This document shows, in pieces, positions 27,591 through 36,294 of a stretch of DNA of 64,000 bases. The notes beneath the pieces were generated by a model. The model ran no database searches. It was not told where the DNA came from and was given only the letters and a program-made list of their open reading frames with translations. The stretch's first letter is position 1; the number at the start of each line of letters is the position of its first letter. Source of the stretch: Comamonadaceae bacterium UBA2121 (lineage in GTDB: Bacteria > Pseudomonadota > Gammaproteobacteria > Burkholderiales > Burkholderiaceae_C). Position numbers and translations under genes: made by a program. The stretch lies in assembly GCA_002331385.1 (NCBI GenBank), contig DCYB01000007.1, forward strand, positions 124,001 through 188,000, written 5' to 3'.

Positions 27591-28840
27591 CGGTCAACGT
27601 CTCCAAACACGATGTCCAGGGTGCTGAGCACCATCACAGCGTCGGCCAGCATGTGGCCGCGGCACATCTCGTCCATGGCGGACAGGTGTGCGAATCCTGG
27701 TGGACGAATCTTCAGGCGATAGGGCTTGTTGGCACCATCGCTCACCAAATAAATGCCGAACTCACCCTTGGGGTGCTCGACGGCCGCGTAGGCTTCGCCT
27801 TCGGGCACGTGGAAACCTTCGGTGAAGAGCTTGAAGTGGTGGATCAGATCCTCCATGTTGCTCTTCATGCCTTCGCGGTCCGGAGGCGCAATCTTGTGGT
27901 TGTCCGTGATCACCGGGCCGGGGTTGGCACGCAGCCAGTCCACGCACTGCTTGATGATGCGGTTGGACTCGCGCATCTCCTGCACGCGCACCAGATAGCG
28001 GTCGTAGCAGTCACCGGTCTTGCCCACGGGAATGTCGAAATCGAGGCGGTCGTAGACCTCGTAGGGCTGCGACTTGCGCAGGTCCCACGCCACGCCAGAA
28101 GCGCGCAGCATCGGGCCGGTCAGGCCGAGGTTCATGGCGCGATCTGCCTTCACCACACCGATGTCGACATTGCGCTGCTTCCAGATGCGGTTATCGGTCA
28201 GCAGGGTTTCGTATTCGTCACAATTCTTAGGGAAGCGCGCCACGAAATCGTCGATGAAGTCGAGCATCGAACCCTGACGGTTCTTGTTGATCTCTTCGAT
28301 CGCGCGGGCGTTACGCACCTTGCTCGCCTTGTACTGCGGCATGCTGTCAGGCAGATCGCGGTACACGCCACCCGGACGGAAATAGGCGGCGTGCATGCGC
28401 GCGCCGGAGACGGCCTCGTACATGTCCATCAGGTCTTCACGCTCGCGGAACGTGTAGATCAGGATGGTGGAGCTGCCCGCGTCGTTGCCGCTGGAGCCGA
28501 GCCACATCAGGTGGTTCATCATGCGGGTGATTTCCGAGAACATCACGCGGATGTACTGGGCGCGGATCGGCACCTCGATGCCAAGCAGCTTTTCAATGGC
28601 AAGGCAGTAGGCGTGCTCGTTGCACATCATCGAGCAGTAATCCAGTCGGTCCATGTAAGGCAGCGACTGGATGTAGGTCTTGCTTTCGGCCAGCTTTTCT
28701 GTGGCGCGGTGCAGCAGGCCGATGTGGGGATCGGCACGCTGGACGACTTCGCCATCCAGCTCGAGCACCAGACGCAGCACGCCGTGTGCTGCCGGGTGCT
28801 GCGGACCAAAGTTCAGTGAGTAGTTCTTGATTTCAGCCAT
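27587..28840 (-). CDS. nuoD: NADH-quinone oxidoreductase subunit D
   Basis: A 417-residue 49-kDa-type subunit forming the quinone pocket with NuoB. Landmarks: LNFGPQHPAAHGVLRLVLELDGE (His of the quinone site), HIGLLHRATEKLAESKTY and the C-terminal IVFGDVDR. It overlaps nuoE by 4 bp. NuoC and NuoD are separate genes here, unlike the E. coli fusion. Confidence 0.96.
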   Translation of the reverse strand: MAEIKNYSLNFGPQHPAAHGVLRLVLELDGEVVQRADPHIGLLHRATEKLAESKTYIQSLPYMDRLDYCSMMCNEHAYCLAIEKLLGIEVPIRAQYIRVMFSEITRMMNHLMWLGSSGNDAGSSTILIYTFREREDLMDMYEAVSGARMHAAYFRPGGVYRDLPDSMPQYKASKVRNARAIEEINKNRQGSMLDFIDDFVARFPKNCDEYETLLTDNRIWKQRNVDIGVVKADRAMNLGLTGPMLRASGVAWDLRKSQPYEVYDRLDFDIPVGKTGDCYDRYLVRVQEMRESNRIIKQCVDWLRANPGPVITDNHKIAPPDREGMKSNMEDLIHHFKLFTEGFHVPEGEAYAAVEHPKGEFGIYLVSDGANKPYRLKIRPPGFAHLSAMDEMCRGHMLADAVMVLSTLDIVFGDVDR

Positions 28841-28871
28841 GGTCTTCCGTCAAAAAGGCGCTTGCGCGCCT

Positions 28872-29480
28872 TCAGTGCAGCCCCCCGTATTTGTCTTCCC
28901 GGATAATCCGCGGCGTGATTTCGCGCGGCTCGATCGTGACCGGCTGGTAAATCACGCGCTTTTGCTCGGCGTCGTAACGCATCTCGACGTGGCCGGACAA
29001 CGGGAAGTCCTTGCGGAACGGGTGACCAATGAAACCATAATCCGTCAGAATCCGGCGCAGGTCTTCATGGCCATCGAACACAATGCCGAACAGGTCAAAC
29101 GCTTCGCGCTCGAACCAGTTGGCTCCACTCCAGATTTCCGTGATGGTGGGCAGGAGTGGAAAATCATCATCGGCGCAGTACACACGAACCCGCACACGCT
29201 GGTTCAGGCTGACCGACAACAGGTGCGAGACCACGGCAAAACGCGGGCCTTCCGTGCCAATGCCTGCATAGGCGGAATAGTCCACGCCACACAGGTCCAT
29301 CAGGATCTCGAACTTGCACTGCGGCGCATCGCGCAGCGTCTGCATGACTTCGAGGTAATTGGTTGCAGGCACTTCGATCGTGACTTCGTCCAGCGCCACG
29401 GTGATGCTGCGCACCTTGTCACCCAGCACCGAAGCCAGTGTGTCGCGCAGTACGTCGGGGTGAATTGCATTCGTCGTCAT
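28872..29480 (-). CDS. nuoC: NADH-quinone oxidoreductase subunit C
   Basis: A 202-residue 30-kDa-type subunit. The diagnostic block is the run from GANWFEREAFDLFGI through RRILTDYGFIGHPFRKDFP. The ATG at 29480 is chosen because AGAGGTGAAT directly precedes it; an in-frame GTG two codons upstream falls within that SD. It is 31 bp upstream of nuoD. Confidence 0.95.
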   Translation of the reverse strand: MTTNAIHPDVLRDTLASVLGDKVRSITVALDEVTIEVPATNYLEVMQTLRDAPQCKFEILMDLCGVDYSAYAGIGTEGPRFAVVSHLLSVSLNQRVRVRVYCADDDFPLLPTITEIWSGANWFEREAFDLFGIVFDGHEDLRRILTDYGFIGHPFRKDFPLSGHVEMRYDAEQKRVIYQPVTIEPREITPRIIREDKYGGLH

Positions 29481-29489
29481 ATTCACCTC

Positions 29490-29969
29490 TTAGGCGCGCG
29501 CAATGGTGTTGGTGCGGCGGATCTTCTGCTGCAACTGGATGATGCCGTAGATCAGCGCCTCCGCCGTCGGAGGGCAGCCCGGCACGTACACGTCCACGGG
29601 CACGATGCGATCGCAACCGCGAACCACAGAGTAGCTGTAGTGGTAGTAACCGCCGCCGTTCGCGCACGATCCCATGGAGATCACCCAGCGCGGCTCGGAC
29701 ATCTGGTCGTACACCTTGCGCATGGCCGGTGCCATCTTGTTGCACAGTGTGCCGGCCACAATCATCAGGTCGGAGTGGCGCGGGCTGGCACGGAACACCT
29801 CCGCACCGAAGCGGCCGATGTCGTAACGCGCAGCGGCCGCATGCATCATCTCGACCGCGCAGCAGGCCAGACCGAACGTCATGGGCCACAGCGAACCGGT
29901 CTTGGCCCAGTTCACCACCGAGTCGTAGCTCGTGGTGACGAAGCCCTTGTTCAACACACCTTCAATCAT
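29490..29969 (-). CDS. nuoB: NADH-quinone oxidoreductase subunit B
   Basis: A 159-residue subunit carrying cluster N2, the last electron carrier before quinone. Ligands: the tandem pair in GLACCAVEMMH, GSCANGGGYYHYS and VPGCPPTAEALIYG. It is 9 bp from nuoC and 24 bp from nuoA. Confidence 0.97.
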   Translation of the reverse strand: MIEGVLNKGFVTTSYDSVVNWAKTGSLWPMTFGLACCAVEMMHAAAARYDIGRFGAEVFRASPRHSDLMIVAGTLCNKMAPAMRKVYDQMSEPRWVISMGSCANGGGYYHYSYSVVRGCDRIVPVDVYVPGCPPTAEALIYGIIQLQQKIRRTNTIARA

Positions 29970-29993
29970 CGTGTCTATCCTTTTTGCGACCGT

Positions 29994-30353
29994 TTATTCC
30001 CAGTCAAGGGCGCCCTTTTTCCACTCATAGGCGAAGCCCACGACCAGAACGGCCAGGAAAACCAGCACTGCCACAAATCCTGTCATGCCGACTTCCTGCA
30101 GGCTCACGGCCCACGGGAAGAGGAAAGCGATTTCCAGATCGAACAGGATGAAGAGAATGGCAACGAGGTAGTAGCGCACGTCGAACTTCATGCGCGCGTC
30201 ATCGAATGCTTCGAAGCCACATTCGTAGGGGGAATTTTTTGCCGCATCCGGGCGATTGGGGCCGAGGATGTAACCCAGCAGGAGTGGTACGACGCCGACG
30301 CCTATACCAACCAGGATGAACAAGAGAACAGGGAGGTATTGATCGAGGTTCAT
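29994..30353 (-). CDS. nuoA: NADH-quinone oxidoreductase subunit A
   Basis: A 119-residue, three-helix membrane subunit and the first gene of the nuo block. The loop PYECGFEAFDDARMKFDVRYYLVAI bears the conserved cysteine and acidic residues near the quinone site. It starts 76 bp after tRNA-Leu on the same strand. Confidence 0.96.
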   Translation of the reverse strand: MNLDQYLPVLLFILVGIGVGVVPLLLGYILGPNRPDAAKNSPYECGFEAFDDARMKFDVRYYLVAILFILFDLEIAFLFPWAVSLQEVGMTGFVAVLVFLAVLVVGFAYEWKKGALDWE

Positions 30354-30429
30354 CGCAGAGGCTCACCGCAGAAGGCCAGAACCCGGGCTTGTCGCTTGTC
30401 GAGACAAGCCCAGGATGGTCTTTGTGTAT

Positions 30430-30514
30430 TGGTGCCGTCGGCGAGACTCGAACTCGCACAGCTTTCGCCACTACCCCCTCAAGATAGCGTGTCTACCAAT
30501 TTCACCACGACGGC
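30430..30514 (-). tRNA. tRNA-Leu (anticodon GAG)
   Basis: Read on the minus strand: acceptor GCCGTCG/CGACGGC, D-arm with AAATTGGTAGA, anticodon stem CTATC/GGTAG with loop TTGAGGG (anticodon GAG), a long class II variable arm, T-loop TTCGAGT and an encoded CCA end (30430-30432). Length 85 nt. It decodes CUC/CUU. It lies between secG and nuoA and is probably processed from their transcript. Confidence 0.95.
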
Positions 30515-30637
30515 TTTTGACTGCGTCCGGATGGCATGAGGAACCTTTTGTGAGGCTATTTGGCTTTCCAGACAGAACGAGATTCTACCCCGGAAAAACC
30601 CTGCCACGATCAAGTCCGCAGATTTTTCTATTTCTTT

Positions 30638-31045
30638 TTAGTTTTTGGGAATCTCACCCGCGCCAGAAGCGGGAATTGCGGCAGGAATGGCCGCGTCAGC
30701 CGATGCCGGAGCCGATGCATCCGGAGCCGGAATGCTGGCACCCGGAGCGCTTGGAGCTGGCACCGCAGCCGCAGGACCTTCCAGCACGCTACCGGTACTG
30801 GCTGGACGGAGATTGCTGAAATACGCCAGTGCCAGAGTGGTCACGAAGAACACGGTCGCCAGAAAAGCGGTCGAGCGCGACAGGAAGTTTGCGCTCCCGG
30901 AGGCGCCAAACAGACTTCCCGAACTGCCGCTGCCGAACGCCGCACCCATATCTGCGCCCTTGCCGTGCTGGACCAGGATCAGACCGATCATGCCCAGCGC
31001 AGAAAGGATCTGCACCACCAGAATAATATTGACCATCATACCCAT
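30638..31045 (-). CDS. secG: Protein translocase subunit SecG
   Basis: A 135-residue, two-helix subunit of SecYEG. Helix 1 is MMVNIILVVQILSALGMIGLILVQ, followed by the family loop GKGADMGAAFGSG and LFGASGSANFLSRSTAFLATVFF. The C-terminal 45 residues are an Ala/Pro-rich tail, common in betaproteobacteria. AGGAG is 6 nt before the ATG at 31045, favouring it over internal methionines. It is 34 bp after tpiA. Confidence 0.94.
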   Translation of the reverse strand: MGMMVNIILVVQILSALGMIGLILVQHGKGADMGAAFGSGSSGSLFGASGSANFLSRSTAFLATVFFVTTLALAYFSNLRPASTGSVLEGPAAAVPAPSAPGASIPAPDASAPASADAAIPAAIPASGAGEIPKN

Positions 31046-31079
31046 TTAACGCTCCTAATATATTCGCCTGAACGCAGCC

Positions 31080-31829
31080 TCATGAGGCTGCAGAAATGAT
31101 TTGCAGGAAGTCTGCCGCCTTGAGCGAAGCACCGCCCACGAGACCTCCGTCGATATCGGGTTGAGACAGCAGTTCTGCCGCATTCGCCGCATTCATGCTG
31201 CCGCCGTACAGCAGCCTGACGCCCGCGGCACGTTGCGTCGCCGCCGCCAGTTGCGCACGTAGCACGGCATGGACCTGCTGCGCCTGCTCGGGCGATGCAG
31301 TCTTGCCGGTGCCGATGGCCCAGACAGGCTCGTACGCCACGATGATCTCGCTCACGCAGTGGGTCACCGCCTGAATGGCAGCCGCCAGTTGGCGCTTGAC
31401 CACGGCTTCCGTCTTGCCCTCTTCGCGCTCAGCCAGCGTTTCGCCGACGCAGACGATGGGCGTGATCCCGGATGCCAATGCGCGCTGCGCCTTGGTGCCG
31501 ACGACCGCATCCGTCTCGCCATGGTATTGGCGCCGCTCGGAATGCCCCACGAGCACGTAGCGCACGCCGAACTCCTTGAGCATCGCGCTCGACATTTCGC
31601 CGGTATAGGCACCGGACTCGTGCGCAGACACATCCTGGGCACCCAGCGCGATGGGTGAATTGGCCGTCAACTGCTGCACTTGCGCCAGATACGGCGCAGG
31701 CACCGCTACGGCGATGTCGCAACGCGCACGCTCGCCCACACCCTCGCGCAACGCGCTCAGCAACGCGGCATTGGCAGCCAGGCTGCCGTTCATTTTCCAA
31801 TTTCCGGCGATGAGTTTCTTGCTGTTCAT
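31080..31829 (-). CDS. tpiA: Triosephosphate isomerase
   Basis: A 249-residue TIM barrel interconverting dihydroxyacetone phosphate and glyceraldehyde 3-phosphate. Catalytic residues: K in LIAGNWKMNG, H in VLVGHSERR, E in VAYEPVWAIGTGKTA; the phosphate loop is LLYGGSMNAANA. The ATG at 31829 overlaps the stop of the upstream quinone reductase gene (ATGA), so it is preferred over a TTG three codons earlier. Confidence 0.96.
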   Translation of the reverse strand: MNSKKLIAGNWKMNGSLAANAALLSALREGVGERARCDIAVAVPAPYLAQVQQLTANSPIALGAQDVSAHESGAYTGEMSSAMLKEFGVRYVLVGHSERRQYHGETDAVVGTKAQRALASGITPIVCVGETLAEREEGKTEAVVKRQLAAAIQAVTHCVSEIIVAYEPVWAIGTGKTASPEQAQQVHAVLRAQLAAATQRAAGVRLLYGGSMNAANAAELLSQPDIDGGLVGGASLKAADFLQIISAAS

Positions 31830-32830
31830 GAGCCCCAAGTCAGAATGATCTTGCCTGTATGTTGATTGGATTCCATCAATGCGTGGGCCTTGGCCGCATC
31901 CGCCGCCGGGAATACGCTGTGAATGATGGGACGCACCTTGCCGGACTCCAGCAAAGGCCAGACGCGCTCGCGCAACGCACGCGCAATCGCCGCCTTGAAC
32001 TCGACCGGACGCGGACGCAGGGTCGAGCCCGTGATGGTCAGGCGACGGCGCAGCACCAGCCCGGCATTGAAGCCCGACTGCACGCCGCCCTGCACGGCAA
32101 TGATGACGATGCGTCCGTCTTCAGCCAGGCACTCCGCCTCACGCGCCACATAATCGCCCGCCACCATGTCGAGCACCACGTCGGCACCCTTGCCGTCGGT
32201 GATGCGCTTGACCTCCGCGACGAAATCCTGCGTCTTGTAATTGATGGCGTGGTCTGCACCAAGCTCCAGGCAATCCTGGCACTTCTTGTCCGTTCCCGCC
32301 GTGACGATCACGGTGGCACCAAACGCCTTGCCCAACTGGATCGCCGTCACGCCGATGCCGCTGCTGCCGCCCTGGATGAGCAGCACCTCGCCCGCCTGCA
32401 GGCGACCGCGGTCGAACACGTTGCTCCACACGGTGTAGAAGGTCTCGGGCAACGAGGCCGCCTCGATATCGCTGAAACCCTTGGGCACTGGCAAGCATTG
32501 CTCGACGGGCGCCACACACAACTCCGCGTAACCACCGCCCGCAACGAGTGCGCAAACGCGATCACCCACCTTGATGCCGACGCGCGCCATGGCCTGCTCG
32601 TCGCCAGATTCGACGACACCGGCCACTTCCAGACCCGGAATATCCGAGGCCCCGGGAGGCGGAGCATAGTGCCCCTTGCGCTGAATCACGTCCGGGCGGT
32701 TCACACCGCTGGCCAGAACGCGAATCAGCAATTCGCCCTGCCCGGCCTTGGGCACTGGGCGCTCGCCCAGTTGCAACACTTCAGGAGAACCAAATTCCGT
32801 GATCTCAACGGCTCGCATGTTCGACGTCAT
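31826..32830 (-). CDS. Zinc-independent NAD(P)H:quinone oxidoreductase, QOR/PIG3-like MDR family
   Basis: A 334-residue medium-chain dehydrogenase/reductase of the quinone oxidoreductase (TP53I3/PIG3-like) type. The GroES-like domain has GVNRPDVIQRKGHY and PGLEVAGVV; the Rossmann part has LIQGGSSGIGVTAIQLGKAFGATVI. Structural-zinc cysteines are absent. It reduces quinones or enones with NADPH; the natural substrate is unknown. The start at 32830 (MTSNMRAVEITEFG) is likely but its SD is weak; M23 (32818) is possible. It is translationally coupled to tpiA. Confidence 0.88.
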   Translation of the reverse strand: MTSNMRAVEITEFGSPEVLQLGERPVPKAGQGELLIRVLASGVNRPDVIQRKGHYAPPPGASDIPGLEVAGVVESGDEQAMARVGIKVGDRVCALVAGGGYAELCVAPVEQCLPVPKGFSDIEAASLPETFYTVWSNVFDRGRLQAGEVLLIQGGSSGIGVTAIQLGKAFGATVIVTAGTDKKCQDCLELGADHAINYKTQDFVAEVKRITDGKGADVVLDMVAGDYVAREAECLAEDGRIVIIAVQGGVQSGFNAGLVLRRRLTITGSTLRPRPVEFKAAIARALRERVWPLLESGKVRPIIHSVFPAADAAKAHALMESNQHTGKIILTWGS

Positions 32831-32895
32831 TGTGAGAAATATCCGAGTTGTTGACCGCAGTCGACTGCGCAGGGCAGCCATCACGGCGCATCAAT

Positions 32896-32933
32896 TCAAA
32901 AACGAAACTGCCGTCAGCCCGAAGACTGACGGC
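32896..32933 (-). terminator. Terminator downstream of pnp
   Basis: On the minus strand GCCGTCAG/CTGACGGC encloses an 8-nt loop (32910-32933), followed by a T-rich tail AGTTTCGTTTTT. It lies 18 nt after the pnp stop, ahead of the quinone oxidoreductase gene. Confidence 0.75.
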
Positions 32934-32950
32934 ACGGCACCAACGGCTGC

Positions 32951-35170
32951 TTATTGCTGTTGCTGCTGTTGCTGGTCGTCGCGGTTTTCACGACGCTCGC
33001 GACGCTCACCGCGGTCTCCACGGTCGCCGCGATCACCACGCTCTTGCGGAGCCGGGCGACCGCTACCCTCGCCTGCCGGACGGTCCAGCAGCGCCTTCAT
33101 GGACAGCTTCACGCGGCCCTTGTCGTCGGTCTCGAGCACCTTGACCTTGACGATCTGGCCTTCCTTCAGATAGTCGGTGACCTTTTCCACGCGCTCGTGG
33201 GCGATCTGGCTGATGTGCAGCAGGCCGTCCTTGCCGGGCAGCAGGTTGATCAGCGCGCCGAAGTCGAGAATCTTGGTGACCGGGCCTTCGTAGACCTTGC
33301 CGATTTCGACTTCTGCCGTGATTTCCTCGATGCGACGCTTGGCCTCGTCAGCCTTCGCGCCGTCGGTGGCGGCGATGGTGATGGTGCCATCCTCCTCGAT
33401 GTTGATCTGCGTGCCGGTTTCTTCGGTCAGCGCACGGATGGTGGCGCCGCCCTTGCCGATCACGTCGCGGATCTTCTCGGGGTTGATCTTCATCGTGTAG
33501 AGCTTGGGAGCGAAGCTCGACACCTCGGTTTTGGCCTCGCCCATGGCTTCTTGCATCTTGCCCAGAATGTGCATGCGGGCTTCCTTGGCCTGAGCCAGTG
33601 CCACCTGCATGATTTCCTTGGTGATGCCCTGGATCTTGATGTCCATCTGCAGGGCGGTGATGCCATTGGTGGTACCGGCCACCTTGAAGTCCATGTCGCC
33701 CAGGTGATCTTCGTCACCCAGAATGTCGGTCAGGACCGCGAAACGGTTGTCTTCCTTGATCAGGCCCATGGCGATACCCGCCACGTGCGCCTTCATGGGC
33801 ACGCCCGCGTCCATCAGCGAAAGGCAGCCGCCGCAGACTGAAGCCATCGACGAGGAGCCATTGGACTCGGTGATTTCCGACACCACACGGATCGTGTAGG
33901 GGAACTCTTCCTTGGTCGGCAGGCAGGCCACCAGAGCGCGCTTGGCCAGACGACCGTGACCGATTTCGCGGCGCTTGGTCGAGCCCATGCGGCCCACTTC
34001 ACCCGTGGCGAAGGGAGGCATGTTGTAGTGGAAAATGAAGCGGTCTTCGAACTCGCCAGCCAGCGCATCGATGCGCTGCGCATCGCGCTCGGTACCCAGT
34101 GTGGACACCACCAGGGCCTGCGTTTCACCGCGCGTGAACAGTGCCGAACCGTGGGTGCGCGGCAGCACGGAGTTGCGGATTTCGATCGGGCGCACGGTGC
34201 GCGTGTCGCGACCGTCGATACGGGGCTCGCCCGCCAGAATCTGACTGCGCACGATGCGCGCCTCGATGTCGAACAGCAGGGCCTCGACCTTCACCGCGTC
34301 AAACTCGACACCTTCCGCCGTCAGTTGTGCCAGCACGGCTGCCGATGCCTCACGCAGGGCTTGCGTACGGGCTTGCTTGCTACGGATCTGATAGGCTGCG
34401 CGCAGCTTGTCTTCCGCCAGTTGCGTGACCTTGGCGATGAACGCCTCGTCCTTGGCCGGCGCTTGCCAGTCCCAGACGGGCTTGCCCGCTTCACGCACGA
34501 GTTCGTGAATGGCGTTGATGGCCACCTTGCCTTGCTCGTGGCCAAACACCACGGCGCCCAGCATCACTTCTTCGGGCAGTTGCTCGGCTTCGGACTCCAC
34601 CATCAGCACAGCGGCTTCGGTGCCAGCCACCACCAGATCCATCTGCGAATCCTTGCGCGCAGTCTGGCCGGGGTTCAGCACGTATTCGCCGTTGATGTAA
34701 CCCACGCGGGCGGCGCCGATCGGGCCATTGAAGGGAATACCGGAAATCGACAGTGCAGCAGACACGGCCAGCATGGCGGCGATGTCGGCATCCACTTCAG
34801 GGTTCAGCGAAATGGTGTGAATGACCACGTGCACTTCGTTGTAGAAACCTTCGGGGAACAGCGGGCGGATCGGACGGTCGATCAGGCGGCTGGTCAGCGT
34901 TTCGAGTTCGCTGGGCTTGGCTTCGCGCTTGAAGAAGCTGCCGGGAATCTTGCCTGCGGCGTATGTCTTCTCGATGTAGTCCACGGTCAGCGGGAAAAAG
35001 TCCTGACCGGGCTTGGCGTTCTTCGAGCCAACGACGGTGGCCAGCACCACGGTATCGTCGATATTGACCAGCACCGCGCCGGACGCCTGGCGGGCAACTT
35101 CGCCGGTCTCCATGACGACGGTCTTGTCGCCCCATTGGAAGCTCTTGGTGACTTTATTGAACATGCTCAT
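32951..35170 (-). CDS. pnp: Polyribonucleotide nucleotidyltransferase (PNPase)
   Basis: A 739-residue phosphorolytic 3'-5' exoribonuclease. Two RNase PH cores (RQASGAVLVNIDDTVVLATV; LFTRGETQALVVSTLGT), the KH domain (INPEKIRDVIGKGGATIRALTE) and the S1 domain (GKVYEGPVTKILDFGALINL) are in order. The C-terminus is low-complexity: DRGDRGDRG repeats, then seven glutamines. GGAG lies 8 nt before the ATG at 35170. It follows rpsO; a long hairpin in its leader suggests RNase III/PNPase autoregulation as in E. coli. Confidence 0.96.
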   Translation of the reverse strand: MSMFNKVTKSFQWGDKTVVMETGEVARQASGAVLVNIDDTVVLATVVGSKNAKPGQDFFPLTVDYIEKTYAAGKIPGSFFKREAKPSELETLTSRLIDRPIRPLFPEGFYNEVHVVIHTISLNPEVDADIAAMLAVSAALSISGIPFNGPIGAARVGYINGEYVLNPGQTARKDSQMDLVVAGTEAAVLMVESEAEQLPEEVMLGAVVFGHEQGKVAINAIHELVREAGKPVWDWQAPAKDEAFIAKVTQLAEDKLRAAYQIRSKQARTQALREASAAVLAQLTAEGVEFDAVKVEALLFDIEARIVRSQILAGEPRIDGRDTRTVRPIEIRNSVLPRTHGSALFTRGETQALVVSTLGTERDAQRIDALAGEFEDRFIFHYNMPPFATGEVGRMGSTKRREIGHGRLAKRALVACLPTKEEFPYTIRVVSEITESNGSSSMASVCGGCLSLMDAGVPMKAHVAGIAMGLIKEDNRFAVLTDILGDEDHLGDMDFKVAGTTNGITALQMDIKIQGITKEIMQVALAQAKEARMHILGKMQEAMGEAKTEVSSFAPKLYTMKINPEKIRDVIGKGGATIRALTEETGTQINIEEDGTITIAATDGAKADEAKRRIEEITAEVEIGKVYEGPVTKILDFGALINLLPGKDGLLHISQIAHERVEKVTDYLKEGQIVKVKVLETDDKGRVKLSMKALLDRPAGEGSGRPAPQERGDRGDRGDRGERRERRENRDDQQQQQQQ

Positions 35171-35249
35171 GGGATGTACTCCATAGTTGAGTGAAAAGCG
35201 GGACCGACAGCCCGCAAAAAGTGGAGTGCAAGCGCTCAGAACACGATGC

Positions 35250-35301
35250 CATTCCAGTGACCCTGACGGTGCCCCGACCGGGGATCAAGGCCATTGGAAT
35301 G
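35250..35301 (-). promoter_or_regulatory. Extended stem-loop in the rpsO-pnp leader
   Basis: A 10-bp outer stem (35250-35259 with 35292-35301, one G-T wobble) encloses shorter pairings and an apical CCCC/GGGG hairpin (35272-35283). It lies 80 nt before the pnp start and after the rpsO terminator, where E. coli pnp mRNA carries its RNase III-cut hairpin. Confidence 0.55.
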
Positions 35302-35336
35302 ACACAGCTTCGCTCCGATGACTGCTTCTCCGAAGT

Positions 35337-35375
35337 AAAAAACGCCTGAGCTAGCGTGCTAACCCAGGCGTTTTT
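35337..35375 (-). terminator. Terminator after rpsO (symmetrical)
   Basis: Arms AACGCCTG and CAGGCGTT with a 16-nt loop, flanked by A6 and T5 runs, 16 nt after the rpsO stop. Probably partial, allowing some read-through into pnp. Confidence 0.8.
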
Positions 35376-35390
35376 CCATGCCGGTACGGA

Positions 35391-35657
35391 TTACTTGCGC
35401 AGACCCAGCTTGGCGATCAGCGCGGTGTAACGCTCTGCGTCCTTGGACTTGAGGTAGTCCAGCAGCTTACGACGACGGCTCACCATACGCAGCAGGCCGC
35501 GGCGACCGTGGTGGTCCTTGGCATGTTGCTTGAAGTGGGGAGTCAGTTCGTTGATGCGAGCGGTCAGCAGAGCCACTTGCACTTCTGGGCTGCCAGTATC
35601 GTTGGCAGAGCGGGCGTTGGCCTTGACGACTTCGGCCTTGACTGTAGATGCGATCAT
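35391..35657 (-). CDS. rpsO: 30S ribosomal protein S15
   Basis: An 88-residue S15, family length. Recognisable helices: DTGSPEVQVALLTARINELTPHFKQH and DHHGRRGLLRMVSRRRKLLDYL, which contact 16S rRNA helices 20-22. The ATG at 35657 has AGGA 8 nt upstream; a longer in-frame extension to 35708 is untypical. The rpsO-pnp order is widely conserved. Confidence 0.97.
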   Translation of the reverse strand: MIASTVKAEVVKANARSANDTGSPEVQVALLTARINELTPHFKQHAKDHHGRRGLLRMVSRRRKLLDYLKSKDAERYTALIAKLGLRK

Positions 35658-35922
35658 GTTTTTTTCCTGAAAATGGGGCCCGCCGCACATGCCATGTGCA
35701 CGCAACAAAAGGCTCCGTAATGACTTGCGCCGCTGGCTGGAAGGGTCAACGGCGTGCGTTCTGCACCATGCAAAACCTGACGATTATAACCGAGTGCGGT
35801 TTTTACATCGAAAGTTCTTGTCAAGCCGGTGAAATCCCCCTGCGCTGACCTGACGCAGAACGCCGGGCGCAAGCGCCAATCAAGATCACAACGCACGTCA
35901 ACGCACACACTTGCCATCCATC

Positions 35923-36171
35923 ATGCACATCCGCCGCCACGCCATCACCGCCCGACTCTGCATCGCTGCCCTGGTTCTGGCGGCAAGCGCCCTTCCAGCA
36001 CATGCCGCCAAGAAAACGAGCGAGAAAAAAGCGCAACCGTCCAACGCCGTACGCGTCAAGCCCACCCAGAACCATTCTGGCGAAACCAGTGCCGAACGCG
36101 ACAAAAGACTTTTCCGTGAATGTCGCGGACTTCCCAATGCAGGCGCCTGCGCAGGTTACACTCGACGCTGA
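35923..36171 (+). CDS. Small secreted basic protein, uncharacterised
   Basis: An 82-residue product I do not recognise as a named family. MHIRRHAITARLCIAALVLAASALPAHA is a convincing Sec signal peptide with an AHA cleavage site. The mature 54 residues are basic (AKKTSEKKAQ) and end in ERDKRLFRECRGLPNAGACAGYTRR, with two cysteines that could pair. An upstream in-frame TTG (35911) is less likely than the ATG. It sits between divergent rpsO and tRNA-Arg. The strong signal peptide and charged, ordered C-terminus argue that it is real. Confidence 0.6.
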   Translation: MHIRRHAITARLCIAALVLAASALPAHAAKKTSEKKAQPSNAVRVKPTQNHSGETSAERDKRLFRECRGLPNAGACAGYTRR

Positions 36172-36241
36172 TGTCCAAGCCCTTTCGGCATGGTGAAGAC
36201 GGTGCCCGCCAACGCGGCGCAGCCTTCGATTTTTGAAGATT

Positions 36242-36283
36242 TTTGGATTTTTTCCAAATCACCCCAAAAACCCGTGCTAGAAT
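36242..36283 (+). promoter_or_regulatory. Probable tRNA-Arg promoter with extended -10
   Basis: TGCTAGAAT (36275-36283) matches an extended -10, 12 nt before the tRNA 5' end. The -35 region is weak (CAAATC at 36255-36260) but is overlapped by an AT-rich dyad TTTGGA-N5-TCCAAA (36242-36258) that may act as an upstream element. Confidence 0.5.
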
Positions 36284-36294
36284 TCAAGGCTTCA

